64,000 nucleotides of DNA from Actinomadura graeca. Its GTDB lineage: Bacteria; Actinomycetota; Actinomycetes; Streptosporangiales; Streptosporangiaceae. Under the pieces are notes generated by a model. The model searched no databases. It was not told the origin of the DNA and saw only the letters and a list, made by a program, of their open reading frames with translations. The position numbers and the translations under genes were made by a program. The stretch lies in contig NZ_CP059572.1 in the NCBI RefSeq assembly GCF_019175365.1, forward strand, positions 186,001 through 250,000. Direction: 5' to 3'. Positions 22,246-29,988 of the stretch are shown piece by piece (within the stretch, counting starts at the first letter, position 1; every line of letters begins with the position of its first letter).

Positions 22246-22536
22246 CTATGCGCCCGAATCTAGATCCATAATGGTTGCACCTCCGCCCGGCCCGCAAGTC
22301 GCGGCACGGTCGCGCTCACAACGCAGCACGTCCGACTCCCGGAACAGGTGGGTCCGGCCTTGCTTGGCGAACGGTCGGAGGTGCCTACGAGCCACCCAGC
22401 TCTTTAGGGTGCCCCGGGGAATGCGGTGTACGGCTTCGATCTCCCGCGCGGTGACCAGCCGGTGATGCGCGCTGGGCCGCCGGGCCGGGCCGGGCCGTGC
22501 GGACCCGGAGCCGGCACGGCCCGACTTCGCCGTCAT
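22246..22536 (-). CDS. Small MerR/excisionase-like DNA-binding protein
   Basis: A 96-residue protein whose ATG overlaps the upstream stop (ATGA). A basic disordered N-terminus precedes a winged-helix signature (VTAREIEAVHRIPRGTLKSW, then LRPFAKQGRTHLFRESDVLR), the pattern of excisionase-type or MerR-like helix-turn-helix proteins. It could be the recombination directionality factor or a regulator; serine-integrase RDFs cannot be recognised by sequence alone. Confidence 0.7.
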   Translation of the reverse strand: MTAKSGRAGSGSARPGPARRPSAHHRLVTAREIEAVHRIPRGTLKSWVARRHLRPFAKQGRTHLFRESDVLRCERDRAATCGPGGGATIMDLDSGA

Positions 22537-22736
22537 CCGCGGTCGCCGCCGCTCAGCCAGAGCCGCCCATCGGGCAGCACGCCGAGCGTCCCGGATCGGT
22601 AGGCGTCGAGAAAGATACGGATGACCTCGCTCGCGGTGCGCTGGTCGGCAGCGGCCTTGTCCTGGACTGCCTTCCAGTGGGTCTCGGGGTAGCGGAAGCG
22701 TCGAGGGTCGTCGGTGCCGGTAGCGGGCCGTCCCAT
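22533..22736 (-). CDS. 67-residue probable ribbon-helix-helix protein
   Basis: ATG 22736 sits behind AGGAGGA. A short strand region (RRFRYPETHW) leads into two helices (KAVQDKAAADQRTASEVIRIFLDAY), the length and pattern of Arc/MetJ-type DNA-binding proteins. It is followed without a gap by the excisionase-like gene. Confidence 0.6.
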   Translation of the reverse strand: MGRPATGTDDPRRFRYPETHWKAVQDKAAADQRTASEVIRIFLDAYRSGTLGVLPDGRLWLSGGDRG

Positions 22737-22830
22737 GTGCGGGTCCTCCTGAGATGCGCATCCCCAGTCTACGGACCGGCGCGAGCACGCGACGGCCCGG
22801 CGGGGCGCCCGCCGGGCCACCACGGCGCAA

Positions 22831-23031
22831 TCAGAGGTCCACGTCTCCCGTTCTCACCCACGCGATCAGGTCACCGAAAGCGGCGGGGGTAAGGGCGAGG
22901 TGACCTCCCTCAGGTCGCTTGCTGTCTCGGATACCGACGACGTTCGACATCCGCGCCACTTCGACGCACGCTTGTTCGGCGTTGCTTCGGCTGCTCTTTC
23001 GCCAGGTGGCGGCAGCGAGGTCAGCCCTCAT
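22831..23031 (-). CDS. DUF397 protein
   Basis: A 66-residue protein with the family signature TWRKSSRSNAEQACVEVA, then VGIRDSKRPEGGHLALTPAAFGDLIAWVR. DUF397 proteins are almost always encoded next to a Scr1/WhiJ-type XRE regulator in actinobacterial chromosomes, and the partner here ends 11 bases inside this gene. The two probably act together. Confidence 0.92.
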   Translation of the reverse strand: MRADLAAATWRKSSRSNAEQACVEVARMSNVVGIRDSKRPEGGHLALTPAAFGDLIAWVRTGDVDL

Positions 23032-23914
23032 CGTCGTTCATCTCCCTTGAAATCTGCTGGAGCAGGGTCGTGCTGTCTTCCTCGGACAGGGCGTCGTCCT
23101 GGATCTCCGCGAACGCGGCGGCGTAGCGGTCGATCTCGTGGGGTTTCTCCAGGTAGAGCGCCCCGGTGAAGCCTTGCACATACACAGTGGGGGGTTCGTG
23201 GCTGCGTCCGTCTCCCCTGACCGGGAACCGCATGAGGATGAACGGCCCGGTGTTGAGTCCTTGGTGTTCGCCAGCCGAATAGGGGAGGACCCGGAGGGAG
23301 ACGTTGGGGAGGGTGTTCACCTTGGCCAGTCGGTCGAGCTGGGCCGCCATGACCGACGGCCCGCCAACGAGGCGGCGGGCCACGGCTTCGTTCAGAACGG
23401 TCCGGAGGGTGGGCGGAGCGACGTGGCGAGTGACCAGGGTTTGCCGCTGGGCTCGCAGTTGAACGCGTCGCTCGATCTCCTCCATCTCAAGATCTGGTCT
23501 GCTCTTTCTGAGTAGGGCTCGATGGTAGTCCTCCGTCTGAAACAGGCCAGGCACCAGCTCGGCTGAGTATTCGTCAAGGGTTTTTGTTGCCTCCTCCAGG
23601 CCGATGTACAAGTCGAAGCCGTCCGGGATGACGTCACCGTAGGCGTGCCACCATCCTCGCCCCTTCGTTTCCTTGGCGAGCCCCATGAGGGCCTCGGCTA
23701 GCTCCGTCGGAGCGCCGTAGACCGAACACATGAGTTGAACGTCATGACTGCGCAGTGACGTTTGCCCGGTCTCGATCCGCCACATCTTCGCCTCGGACCA
23801 CTCCAAGGCGTCTGCGGCGGCCTTCACCGTGAGCTTGGCAAGATTCCGAAGCGCGCGGAGTTCCCGCCCGAGCTGCCGACGCGGCACCGTCGAGCCCGCT
23901 GGGGTCTCTGACAT
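23021..23914 (-). CDS. XRE-family regulator with DUF5753 domain (Scr1/WhiJ-like); candidate prophage repressor
   Basis: A 297-residue protein; ATG 23914 has GAGGG six bases upstream, which favours it over the ATG two codons earlier. Residues 12-66 form an XRE helix-turn-helix (LGRELRALRNLAKLTVKAAADALEWSEAK); the rest is a DUF5753 domain (EYSAELVPGLFQTEDYHRALL, VSLRVLPYSAGEHQGL). Family members pair with DUF397 proteins and regulate development or antibiotic genes. Its place facing the plus-strand early operon, next to a palindrome, suggests it controls lysogeny here. Confidence 0.88.
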   Translation of the reverse strand: MSETPAGSTVPRRQLGRELRALRNLAKLTVKAAADALEWSEAKMWRIETGQTSLRSHDVQLMCSVYGAPTELAEALMGLAKETKGRGWWHAYGDVIPDGFDLYIGLEEATKTLDEYSAELVPGLFQTEDYHRALLRKSRPDLEMEEIERRVQLRAQRQTLVTRHVAPPTLRTVLNEAVARRLVGGPSVMAAQLDRLAKVNTLPNVSLRVLPYSAGEHQGLNTGPFILMRFPVRGDGRSHEPPTVYVQGFTGALYLEKPHEIDRYAAAFAEIQDDALSEEDSTTLLQQISREMNDDEG

Positions 23915-23937
23915 ACACATCCCTCATTCCGCGGGGG

Positions 23938-23958
23938 GCTTTCATTCGATATGAAAGC
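23938..23958. promoter_or_regulatory. Palindromic operator upstream of the XRE repressor
   Basis: GCTTTCAT and ATGAAAGC form a perfect 8-base inverted repeat around a 5-base AT-rich centre, 24 bases upstream of the repressor start and in the divergent region with the 24,182 operon. It is a probable autoregulatory site. Confidence 0.65.
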
Positions 23959-24063
23959 ATCGACCCGCCCGATTCGCAATGCTGTCCTCACCTGCGAAGA
24001 TTCACAGCGGGGATTCGTCTTGAGAGCTTGCAGACCGAGCATCCAGAGTGCTCTACTCGATTC

Positions 24064-24096
24064 CACCACGGAGACGGCAAGGAACTCTCCGTGGTG
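24064..24096. other. Inverted repeat in the divergent regulatory region
   Basis: CACCACGGAGA (24,064-24,074) and its perfect inverse (24,086-24,096) surround an 11-base loop, about 85 bases upstream of the 24,182 start. No T run follows on either strand, so it is a leader hairpin or second operator rather than a terminator. Confidence 0.5.
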
Positions 24097-24181
24097 AAAA
24101 AGAAGGTCACCAGACCGCGCCCGGTTGGCCTGCTTCGTCCCGATTGGGAATCTGTCCCCCGCACAAGACAGAGGGCTGCGC

Positions 24182-24538
24182 ATGAGCATCGACATTTCCA
24201 GACAAGCCCCACCGCCAGCGAATCGGTCCGACGCACCACAGCAAGAGGTGGCGCGATCGTACGACGTGGAAATCACGTGGCTTGAGGCCGTGGTTGAAGC
24301 GCTCGAAGCGCTCGGCCAGTTCAACACGTCGATCACGCAGCCGTACGGCAGCGGAGCCCCGTTTCTCCACGTCGTGGGTCACGGAGGGACGCGGCTGGCC
24401 GAGACCATCCGCGTCCGACGCGTCACCGAGGACGACTCCGTCCGCGGTGTCTGGTCCTGGGAGGAGGACGTGGCGGGCAAGGGTGACCCGGTGGAAGCGG
24501 CGAAGGCGATCCACAGAGTGACCTGCCCGAGGATGTGA
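24182..24538 (+). CDS. Unknown 118-residue protein, early operon gene 1
   Basis: ATG 24182 follows AGAGGG. After a disordered start, the sequence (YDVEITWLEAVVEALEALGQ, then GTRLAETIRVRRVTEDDSVRGVWSWEED) alternates helix and strand and looks like a small alpha/beta protein. It is the first gene downstream of the divergent regulatory region opposite the repressor. Confidence 0.65.
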   Translation: MSIDISRQAPPPANRSDAPQQEVARSYDVEITWLEAVVEALEALGQFNTSITQPYGSGAPFLHVVGHGGTRLAETIRVRRVTEDDSVRGVWSWEEDVAGKGDPVEAAKAIHRVTCPRM

Positions 24539-24545
24539 GCGGACC

Positions 24546-24929
24546 ATGGGGATGCACGCAAGGCCGTCACGCGCCAGTGCCGAGGGCCGCCGCGTTCCGC
24601 CACCTCCGGCCGAGGGGAAGGCAGGGCGGGGTCCCATGACCGCCATCCCGCAGGGCGACCGGCAAACGTTCCTCGTGCTGCTGGCTGAGGCGTTCGCTCC
24701 CATGACCGGTCTGCTAACGACGTTCACCGTCATCGGGGGGTTGCTGGCCCTCGTGGTCACCCGCGTGGACGCGCCAAGGCAGACCGTAACAATCGGATGC
24801 CACTACAACCAGGACGGCGCGTGGTGGCTCTACAACATCCTCACGGGCAAGCTCATCCGGCCGGCGAACGACTTAAGCGCAGCCGCACACCAGATCAGAA
24901 ACGACATGGAAAGGGAATCAGCGGCATGA
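24546..24929 (+). CDS. Unknown 127-residue protein with a hydrophobic segment
   Basis: ATG 24546 or, less likely, ATG 24636. A hydrophobic stretch (FAPMTGLLTTFTVIGGLLALVV) suggests one membrane span, followed by a strand-rich end (TVTIGCHYNQDGAWWLYNIL). The C-terminus shares the WWxxx...C layout seen at the end of the 24,926 product. Function unknown. Confidence 0.55.
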   Translation: MGMHARPSRASAEGRRVPPPPAEGKAGRGPMTAIPQGDRQTFLVLLAEAFAPMTGLLTTFTVIGGLLALVVTRVDAPRQTVTIGCHYNQDGAWWLYNILTGKLIRPANDLSAAAHQIRNDMERESAA

Positions 24930-25573
24930 CTTCGGCGAACTCTACCTTTCCTCGTAAGCAGCTCGGCAGGGTGGCCATCGTCAACGACCTTACCGTCGAT
25001 GGCCCGTGGGTCGGGGCGAACAAAGCGGGCAGAATGACCGGTATCCGGCTGTACAGCTTGGCGTATTGGCAGGACCAAGGCATCATCTCCGTCTTCCAGA
25101 CCTCCGGAGGATCGTCGCGACGGTACCTGGAACCGGAGATGAAGGTGCTCGCCGCGCTCGGAGCGGACGGGCCGCCGACCCTGTATAACGTGCGCGACTA
25201 CTTGAGGGGACGCACGGGCAACGGCGAAGGCGGGGCCGGTTCGGACGCCAAAGCTGCGAAGAACGCGGAGATGGACACGACCCCGGACCTTGCTGAGCCG
25301 GACGTCTCGCAGGGTGCGGAGTTCACGCACACGTTAGCCAGCCTCCTGCGAGGACAGAAGATCGTTGCCGAACGGATCGAATCGCTACGGGTGCGGGCGG
25401 ACGCGGAGGCAGGCGCTCGCGGCGTGACCATCGAGTGCCGCCGCAGACCGGACGACGCTGACCGCTGGTGGTTCACCTGGGGCGGCGGTGTCTGGATGTG
25501 TGAGGCCGACAAGCCGAACGACGCGGTAGTACAGGTCAAGGCGGCGCTGCGCACGGTGGGGCCACCCCGATGA
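24926..25573 (+). CDS. MerR-like winged-helix protein (215 residues)
   Basis: ATG 24926 overlaps the previous stop. Residues about 33-92 hold a MerR-like fold (TGIRLYSLAYWQDQGIISVF, SSRRYLEPEMKVLAALGADG, TLYNVRDYLRG), then a charged linker and a C-terminal domain with WWFTWGGGVWMCEADKP. The winged helix resembles that of the next gene product, so they are tandem paralogues. Probably a transcription regulator of the early operon. Confidence 0.65.
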   Translation: MTSANSTFPRKQLGRVAIVNDLTVDGPWVGANKAGRMTGIRLYSLAYWQDQGIISVFQTSGGSSRRYLEPEMKVLAALGADGPPTLYNVRDYLRGRTGNGEGGAGSDAKAAKNAEMDTTPDLAEPDVSQGAEFTHTLASLLRGQKIVAERIESLRVRADAEAGARGVTIECRRRPDDADRWWFTWGGGVWMCEADKPNDAVVQVKAALRTVGPPR

Positions 25574-25893
25574 CGACGAAGGGCACGGGCCGTGGCCGGG
25601 CGGAGCGCTACCCCATGCGGACGCTCGGGCTGGTGGCGGAGGTCAACGGCATCACCTCTGGTCGCTGGATGACTGCTCACTTCGCCGCCCTGCTGTCCGG
25701 CGCGGATGCCCGTTCGCTCGGCCGATGGGCGAAGGCTGGCTTCTTGTCCTTTCGACAGGAGAGACCCGGCGGGCCCCTGCGGTACCTCAGACCCGAAATC
25801 GAGATCCTCTCCACGCTGCGTCGCGGACAGGATCCCATGACGCTGTACATCGTGCGCCAGTACGTGCGTAGAAGCCGCGGAGAGATCAAGTGA
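25570..25893 (+). CDS. MerR-like winged-helix protein (107 residues)
   Basis: ATG 25570 overlaps the previous stop by 4 bases. SLGRWAKAGFLSFRQERPGG, LRYLRPEIEILSTLRRG and TLYIVRQYVRRS line up with the same segments of the upstream product, without the extra C-terminal domain. It may modulate its paralogue or bind the same operators. Confidence 0.65.
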   Translation: MTTKGTGRGRAERYPMRTLGLVAEVNGITSGRWMTAHFAALLSGADARSLGRWAKAGFLSFRQERPGGPLRYLRPEIEILSTLRRGQDPMTLYIVRQYVRRSRGEIK

Positions 25894-26294
25894 GCAACGG
25901 ACCCGGCCCGATGGGCTACCAGGCGAGCATCCTCAGCATGAGCAGCGTGGTGGCGATGGCCTACTACGACGAGTTGGAGAACCGCGGCGTCAAGAAGACG
26001 CGAGCCGCCCTGATCGCCGCCTACGCGGAAGAAGCAGCTTTCCCGGAACTAGACGACGAGATAGTGATGCGTCCCGCTGACGAGGCTCTGCGTGTCGCGG
26101 TCAAGGTGATGGCGAACGCGTTCGACGATGCCATGAACGTTCATGGCATCCCCGCCGAGTTCATTGACTTCGTCGCGGTCACGGTGCGCACGGAGGTCGA
26201 ACAGGTGGTCGCCACGCACATCGACTACCGCAAGAGGGTCAGCGAGTCGTCCACCGACGTCCCGGGCGAAGAGGGGGAAACCGAGTCCGGCTGA
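25890..26294 (+). CDS. Unknown 134-residue helical protein, last gene of early operon
   Basis: GTG 25890 overlaps the previous stop. The product is mostly helical and acidic (MAYYDELENRGVKKTRAALI, then DEALRVAVKVMANAFDDAMN), with a disordered Ser/Glu tail. No motif recognised. Confidence 0.65.
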   Translation: MSNGPGPMGYQASILSMSSVVAMAYYDELENRGVKKTRAALIAAYAEEAAFPELDDEIVMRPADEALRVAVKVMANAFDDAMNVHGIPAEFIDFVAVTVRTEVEQVVATHIDYRKRVSESSTDVPGEEGETESG

Positions 26295-26408
26295 CCTCTC
26301 AACGAAGCCGCCCGCACGACGAATACGTCCGGCGGGTGTGGGGTCCTGATGCCGCGCCTGCGGGGGGTGGCACCAGGACCCCTACTAGCTCCCGGACAAC
26401 GCAAGAAC

Positions 26409-26429
26409 TTCGGGTCTTTCCGACCCGAA
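26409..26429. terminator. Hairpin between convergent operons
   Basis: An 8-base stem (TTCGGGTC with GACCCGAA) and 5-base loop between the plus-strand early operon ending at 26,294 and the minus-strand operon ending at 26,457. It may act in both directions. Confidence 0.55.
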
Positions 26430-26456
26430 ACCTCAGGCAGGTCCGAGCCAAGTTGC

Positions 26457-26990
26457 TCAGGCTGCCGGATAGATCTCGGCATAACAGTAGGAGCACCAGC
26501 ACGGCCCGCCGGTGTCGTAGCGGACCAAACCCCGGGTACCGCACTCGGGGCAGCGGTCTTGGACCTGGATGACCTCAGGTGGATCGAGCCGCTGGCGGGC
26601 GGTATCGGTGAGGTGCAACAGCCGCCCCGCCGCCGACGCACCGCCCTCGACAGCCAACGCAACGGCCAGGTTCGCCAGCAGCGTCCGCACGGGCGGGGCG
26701 GCGGGGTTGGCTCCCGCCAACCCCGCCCAGGTCCGCACGGTCGCTATCAGCTCCGCGCGCAGATCAAGCAGCGCCTCATGAGCAGGTGATGAAGGTCCGG
26801 CGCGCGAGCCGCCGGGGGCATTCATCTCGCGGGGGGGCCGGGCCAGCGTGCGCGGGGTGGCTGCTCGCAATCCGGCGAGTAGTTCGGACAGTCCAGACAG
26901 CGTGGCGGCGACCTCGCTGTAGCAGCGCTCGCAGGTGGGAAGTCCGGAGAGAACCGGGGCGCCGGCACGGCAGAACTCGCAGGTGTTCAT
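26457..26990 (-). CDS. Unknown 177-residue protein with two zinc-binding ends
   Basis: ATG 26990 overlaps the upstream stop (ATGA). The N-terminus has CEFC...CERC (zinc knuckles), the middle is helical, and the C-terminus has CPEC...CWCSYC, a second zinc ribbon. Such proteins are common beside replication genes in actinophages. Function unknown. Confidence 0.65.
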   Translation of the reverse strand: MNTCEFCRAGAPVLSGLPTCERCYSEVAATLSGLSELLAGLRAATPRTLARPPREMNAPGGSRAGPSSPAHEALLDLRAELIATVRTWAGLAGANPAAPPVRTLLANLAVALAVEGGASAAGRLLHLTDTARQRLDPPEVIQVQDRCPECGTRGLVRYDTGGPCWCSYCYAEIYPAA

Positions 26991-27478
26991 GGGGTGCCTC
27001 CTTTGTGGTGTCCGGCGAGGAACACCCGATCCGCGGGGAACGTGATGGGCACGCCAACCGGTTCGAGCCGGACCGGCGGGCCGGGGGCGACGGCGAACAC
27101 CTCGCGGCCATCGAGCAGGGCGCGGCGGGCCGCTCCGGCGTCGAGCTGGCGCGCGTCGAGTCGGGACAGCAGTCCGTTGATCCACGCCTCGACGACAGGG
27201 GCCGCGCAGTGCGGGCACCGCTCGTTGACGGGGTGGGTGGACAGCAGCGTGGCGGCGAGGTCGCAGTCGGGATGCAGCGGGCGGCCATCGGCGGCGCGCC
27301 AGCCGAACGTCTGGAGGTCGCAAGCTCGGCATGGGCCGACTTCACTCCAGCGGGCACGGCTGGCCGTGCGGCCATCTCCGCCCACCGCTCCCACCCCCCC
27401 ACCCCTAGAGGGGTGGGGAGTGGGCGGGAGTGTGGGAATGCAGTGGGAATCTGGTGGGAGTCTGGGAGTCGGGGTCAT
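26987..27478 (-). CDS. Unknown 163-residue Cys-rich protein
   Basis: ATG 27478 overlaps the RecA-like gene stop by 4 bases. The first 40 residues are Pro/Gly-rich and coincide with repetitive DNA; then CRACDLQTF and RCPHCAAP provide Cys pairs for zinc. Possible helicase-loading or DNA-binding role by context only. Confidence 0.6.
   Translation of the reverse strand: MTPTPRLPPDSHCIPTLPPTPHPSRGGGVGAVGGDGRTASRARWSEVGPCRACDLQTFGWRAADGRPLHPDCDLAATLLSTHPVNERCPHCAAPVVEAWINGLLSRLDARQLDAGAARRALLDGREVFAVAPGPPVRLEPVGVPITFPADRVFLAGHHKGGTP
27405..27470. repeat. Clustered GTGGGA-type direct repeats
   Basis: At least five near-copies of TGGGGA/GTGGGA(A/G)T/CTGGGAGT occur within about 65 bases, and further copies (GTGGGAGT, GTGGGACT) at 27,640-27,715. 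They lie inside the 26,987 gene start and the end of the ATPase gene, beside the replication genes, and could be iteron-like initiator sites. Confidence 0.4.
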
Positions 27479-28467
27479 GGGCTGCGGCCCCCGATCCACT
27501 GGGCGACACGGCCACGGCCGTCCTTCTCCAGGCGGACAAGTCCCTTGCTGGCCAGGCTGTTCAGTGCCCGGTAGAAGGTGGTCTCGGGCAAACCGGTGAC
27601 CGTGCGCAGCAGCGACACCGCGACGGGCCCGTACTCGGAGAAGTGGGAGTTGAAGTGGGACTGGATGACCTCTTCGGAACCGGTCATTCCCATGCCCCCG
27701 TGGGAGTGCTCCACGATGCACGACCCGCTACGTTCGGACAGCTTGAGCGACAGCGGCAGTCCGCGCGGGCCGTCCTTGCGCTTGGTGCGCCCGAGCTTGA
27801 ACTGAGCGGATTCGGTGGACGCTTCGACCTGCCACACCGAATCGGCTCCGGCCTCCAGCGCGCTTGACCCCCGCACGGTGGTCCGGTCCTTGCCGGTGTG
27901 GTGGACCGCCAGCACCGCGCCGGACTCTTCGGCGGTGGCGTGCCGCACCGCGTATAGGGCCTCGATCGCGATGCCCATGTCTCGTGAGCTGTTCTCGTCC
28001 GCTCCGGACATGCAGCGGGCCAGGGTGTCGATGACCACCAGCGTGACGCGGTGCTCCCACACGTAGGCGATGACCTCGGCGACGGCGACGGAGTTGGTCA
28101 GGTTGACCGGCTTGGGGAACACCAGCAGCCCCTCGGGCAGCGCACACCGCCACGCCGCCGACCATGCCTCCATGCGGGCCGCGAGCCCGTAGGCGCCTTC
28201 GGCGGCGATGTAGAGCACTGTGCCGGTGTGCTGGACCGGGCGGCCCTGCCACGGCTTGCCCGACGCGATGCACAGCGACCAGTCGAGCGCGAGGAAGCTC
28301 TTGCCCGACGCCCACGGTCCCGCGAGCACGGTGACCGTGCGGCGGTCGATGGTGTCCTCGATGAGCGGTTCGGGGCCGGGCAGCGCCCGCAGTTCGTCCA
28401 GGGTGAGGACCTGTTCGGCGAAGCCGCGCCGTGTGGGCTGTGGCGGTGGCGCGATCAGAACCCCCAC
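27475..28467 (-). CDS. RecA/RepA-like hexameric ATPase (replicative helicase)
   Basis: A 330-residue protein with a Walker A motif GPWASGKS at about residues 50-57, a LYIAAEG segment, a Walker B-like VTLVVIDTLARCMSG and GAVLAVHHTGKD, matching the AAA/RepA-like branch of RecA-fold ATPases (plasmid RepA, phage helicase type). The last 70 residues form a winged helix (PETTFYRALNSLASKGLVRL). It overlaps the primase gene by 13 bases; together they probably form the phage replisome core. Confidence 0.85.
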   Translation of the reverse strand: MGVLIAPPPQPTRRGFAEQVLTLDELRALPGPEPLIEDTIDRRTVTVLAGPWASGKSFLALDWSLCIASGKPWQGRPVQHTGTVLYIAAEGAYGLAARMEAWSAAWRCALPEGLLVFPKPVNLTNSVAVAEVIAYVWEHRVTLVVIDTLARCMSGADENSSRDMGIAIEALYAVRHATAEESGAVLAVHHTGKDRTTVRGSSALEAGADSVWQVEASTESAQFKLGRTKRKDGPRGLPLSLKLSERSGSCIVEHSHGGMGMTGSEEVIQSHFNSHFSEYGPVAVSLLRTVTGLPETTFYRALNSLASKGLVRLEKDGRGRVAQWIGGRSP

Positions 28468-29354
28468 GTGTCACCGCCGAACTTGGCTAGCGCGGAGGAG
28501 ATCGCCGCGTCCACTTCGCGGTCGGTGCGCCCGGCCTGGCGGGCAGCGGCCCGCACCTGGACGGCGCTATCGGCGTCGAGCACGCCCCGCGCGGCGAGGC
28601 TCGCCGTGACCGTGGTGAGCACGGTGTGCCGTTCGCCCTCGGCTGCGCGTACGAGCTGCTCGCACGCGGCGGCCACCGCGTCGGCGGCGCCGGAGACAGG
28701 GACAGGTCGGGAAGGCGGCAGCGGCCGGCGGATTGCCGGAGTTTCCACCCGCAACAGGGTGAACAACCAGGCGGGGAGCGGCTCGATCGTGGACGTGAGG
28801 CTGATCCGCCGGTAGGAACGGCCGTTGACCACGCTCCCGGCCGCCAGCACGTAGCCGCCTTCAGCGCGGACATCCACGAGGGGGGCGAGCTTGCTGGCGG
28901 AGTTGCGGACACGCAGGCCGGGGGCGAGCCGGTAGTACAGGTGCCAGCCGCCGCGCGGAGTCATCACGGCGTAGGTCCAGGGGAAAGGCTGGTCGTGCTG
29001 TTCGGCGATGGCGGCGAAGGCGTCGAGGCCATCGTTGAGGCCCGACACCACCGCGCACCCCTGGCGGGTTTGCCATGCGTGTCGCATCAGCCAGCCCTCG
29101 TCCCAGACGTGGCCGGGTTTCGGCATGTCCAGGTCGAGGACCACCAGGTGGCTCGGGCCACAGGCGACCCCAACGTTGTGATCGGGGTGGTCGGTCCAGT
29201 GGCGGGTGATGCCGCTGGGATCGTTGGTCGCCGCTCGCACGCCTCGGGTGCACGCGGGCGCCTTGGCGTTGGGCAGGCAGGGGAAGATGTGCCACTGGTT
29301 GGTGATGGCGTCGGCGGCGGCCTGACGCGGCGAGGAGGCAGGGCGTTGGTTCAA
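28455..29354 (-). CDS. Bifunctional DNA primase/polymerase (Prim-Pol)
   Basis: A 299-residue protein, best started at TTG 29354 with GGGAAGA upstream. The Prim-Pol catalytic set is visible: HLVVLDLDMPKPGH with the paired Asp residues, then GGWHLYYRLAPG, then VDVRAEGGYVLAAGS. The C-terminal 90 residues are helical. It makes primers and probably extends them during phage replication, with the adjacent RecA-like helicase. Confidence 0.9.
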   Translation of the reverse strand: MNQRPASSPRQAAADAITNQWHIFPCLPNAKAPACTRGVRAATNDPSGITRHWTDHPDHNVGVACGPSHLVVLDLDMPKPGHVWDEGWLMRHAWQTRQGCAVVSGLNDGLDAFAAIAEQHDQPFPWTYAVMTPRGGWHLYYRLAPGLRVRNSASKLAPLVDVRAEGGYVLAAGSVVNGRSYRRISLTSTIEPLPAWLFTLLRVETPAIRRPLPPSRPVPVSGAADAVAAACEQLVRAAEGERHTVLTTVTASLAARGVLDADSAVQVRAAARQAGRTDREVDAAISSALAKFGGDTWGF

Positions 29355-29389
29355 GGCGTGATCTTCCCTTCGTACGGGGCGAATGCGAA

Positions 29390-29421
29390 GGGCCGCCCAC
29401 TGCCGAAGCAGGGGGCGGCCC
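29390..29421 (-). terminator. Hairpin between replication genes
   Basis: Nine-base outer arms (29,390-29,398 and 29,413-29,421) enclose a 4-base inner stem (CTGC/GCAG). It lies in the 77-base gap before the primase gene and may attenuate or process the transcript. Confidence 0.5.
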
Positions 29422-29431
29422 ATCCTGCGGA

Positions 29432-29977
29432 TCAGAAGGGCGGGTCGGCGGGCGGCGCTGAGCCGCCAGCGGGTGGCGGCGCGGCCACCCCCGGATGCCA
29501 CGTGGTACCCGGGGCCGGTGCGGACGCAGGGGTCGCGCTGGTGGCTGGGGGGGCGGGCGGGGTAGCGGGCGCGGCAGGGGCGGGCGGCGCGGGGACGGAA
29601 CCGCCGAGGTAGTGCGGGGCGTAGGCGGTGATCCACGCCTTGACGCGCTCGGTGTCGGCGGGGCCGGGGTCCACCAGTTCGAGGGTGTTCTTGCCGTTGA
29701 CGTTCACGCTGGCGAGCCGCCCGTAGGCGAAACCGAACTGGGCTCGTGCCTTGCACTGCCGCACCAGACGGGTACCGAAGATGCCGCTCTTCTCCCGGCT
29801 GCCGTCCCCGTCCAGGACGACCAGGGCGGCGTCTGCCTCGTCGCGGTGCTGCCCCGCGTTGAAGGGGTTGGGTTGGTTCTCCCGGATGGTGATGTCGGTG
29901 AAGATCACCAAGCGGCCCACGAGCTCATCGAGGCCGGAACCTCCACCCGGGGGGACGGAGAAAGGATCTGCGCTCAT
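29432..29977 (-). CDS. Unknown 181-residue protein with Pro/Ala-rich tail
   Basis: ATG 29977 follows AGGGAG. The first 120 residues are strand-rich (LVGRLVIFTDITIRENQPNP, ADAALVVLDGDG); the last 60 are Pro/Ala repeats. A folded beta domain plus disordered tail next to Prim-Pol recalls single-stranded DNA-binding proteins, but no OB-fold motif is certain. Confidence 0.6.
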   Translation of the reverse strand: MSADPFSVPPGGGSGLDELVGRLVIFTDITIRENQPNPFNAGQHRDEADAALVVLDGDGSREKSGIFGTRLVRQCKARAQFGFAYGRLASVNVNGKNTLELVDPGPADTERVKAWITAYAPHYLGGSVPAPPAPAAPATPPAPPATSATPASAPAPGTTWHPGVAAPPPAGGSAPPADPPF

Positions 29978-29988
29978 ATGGGGACTCC

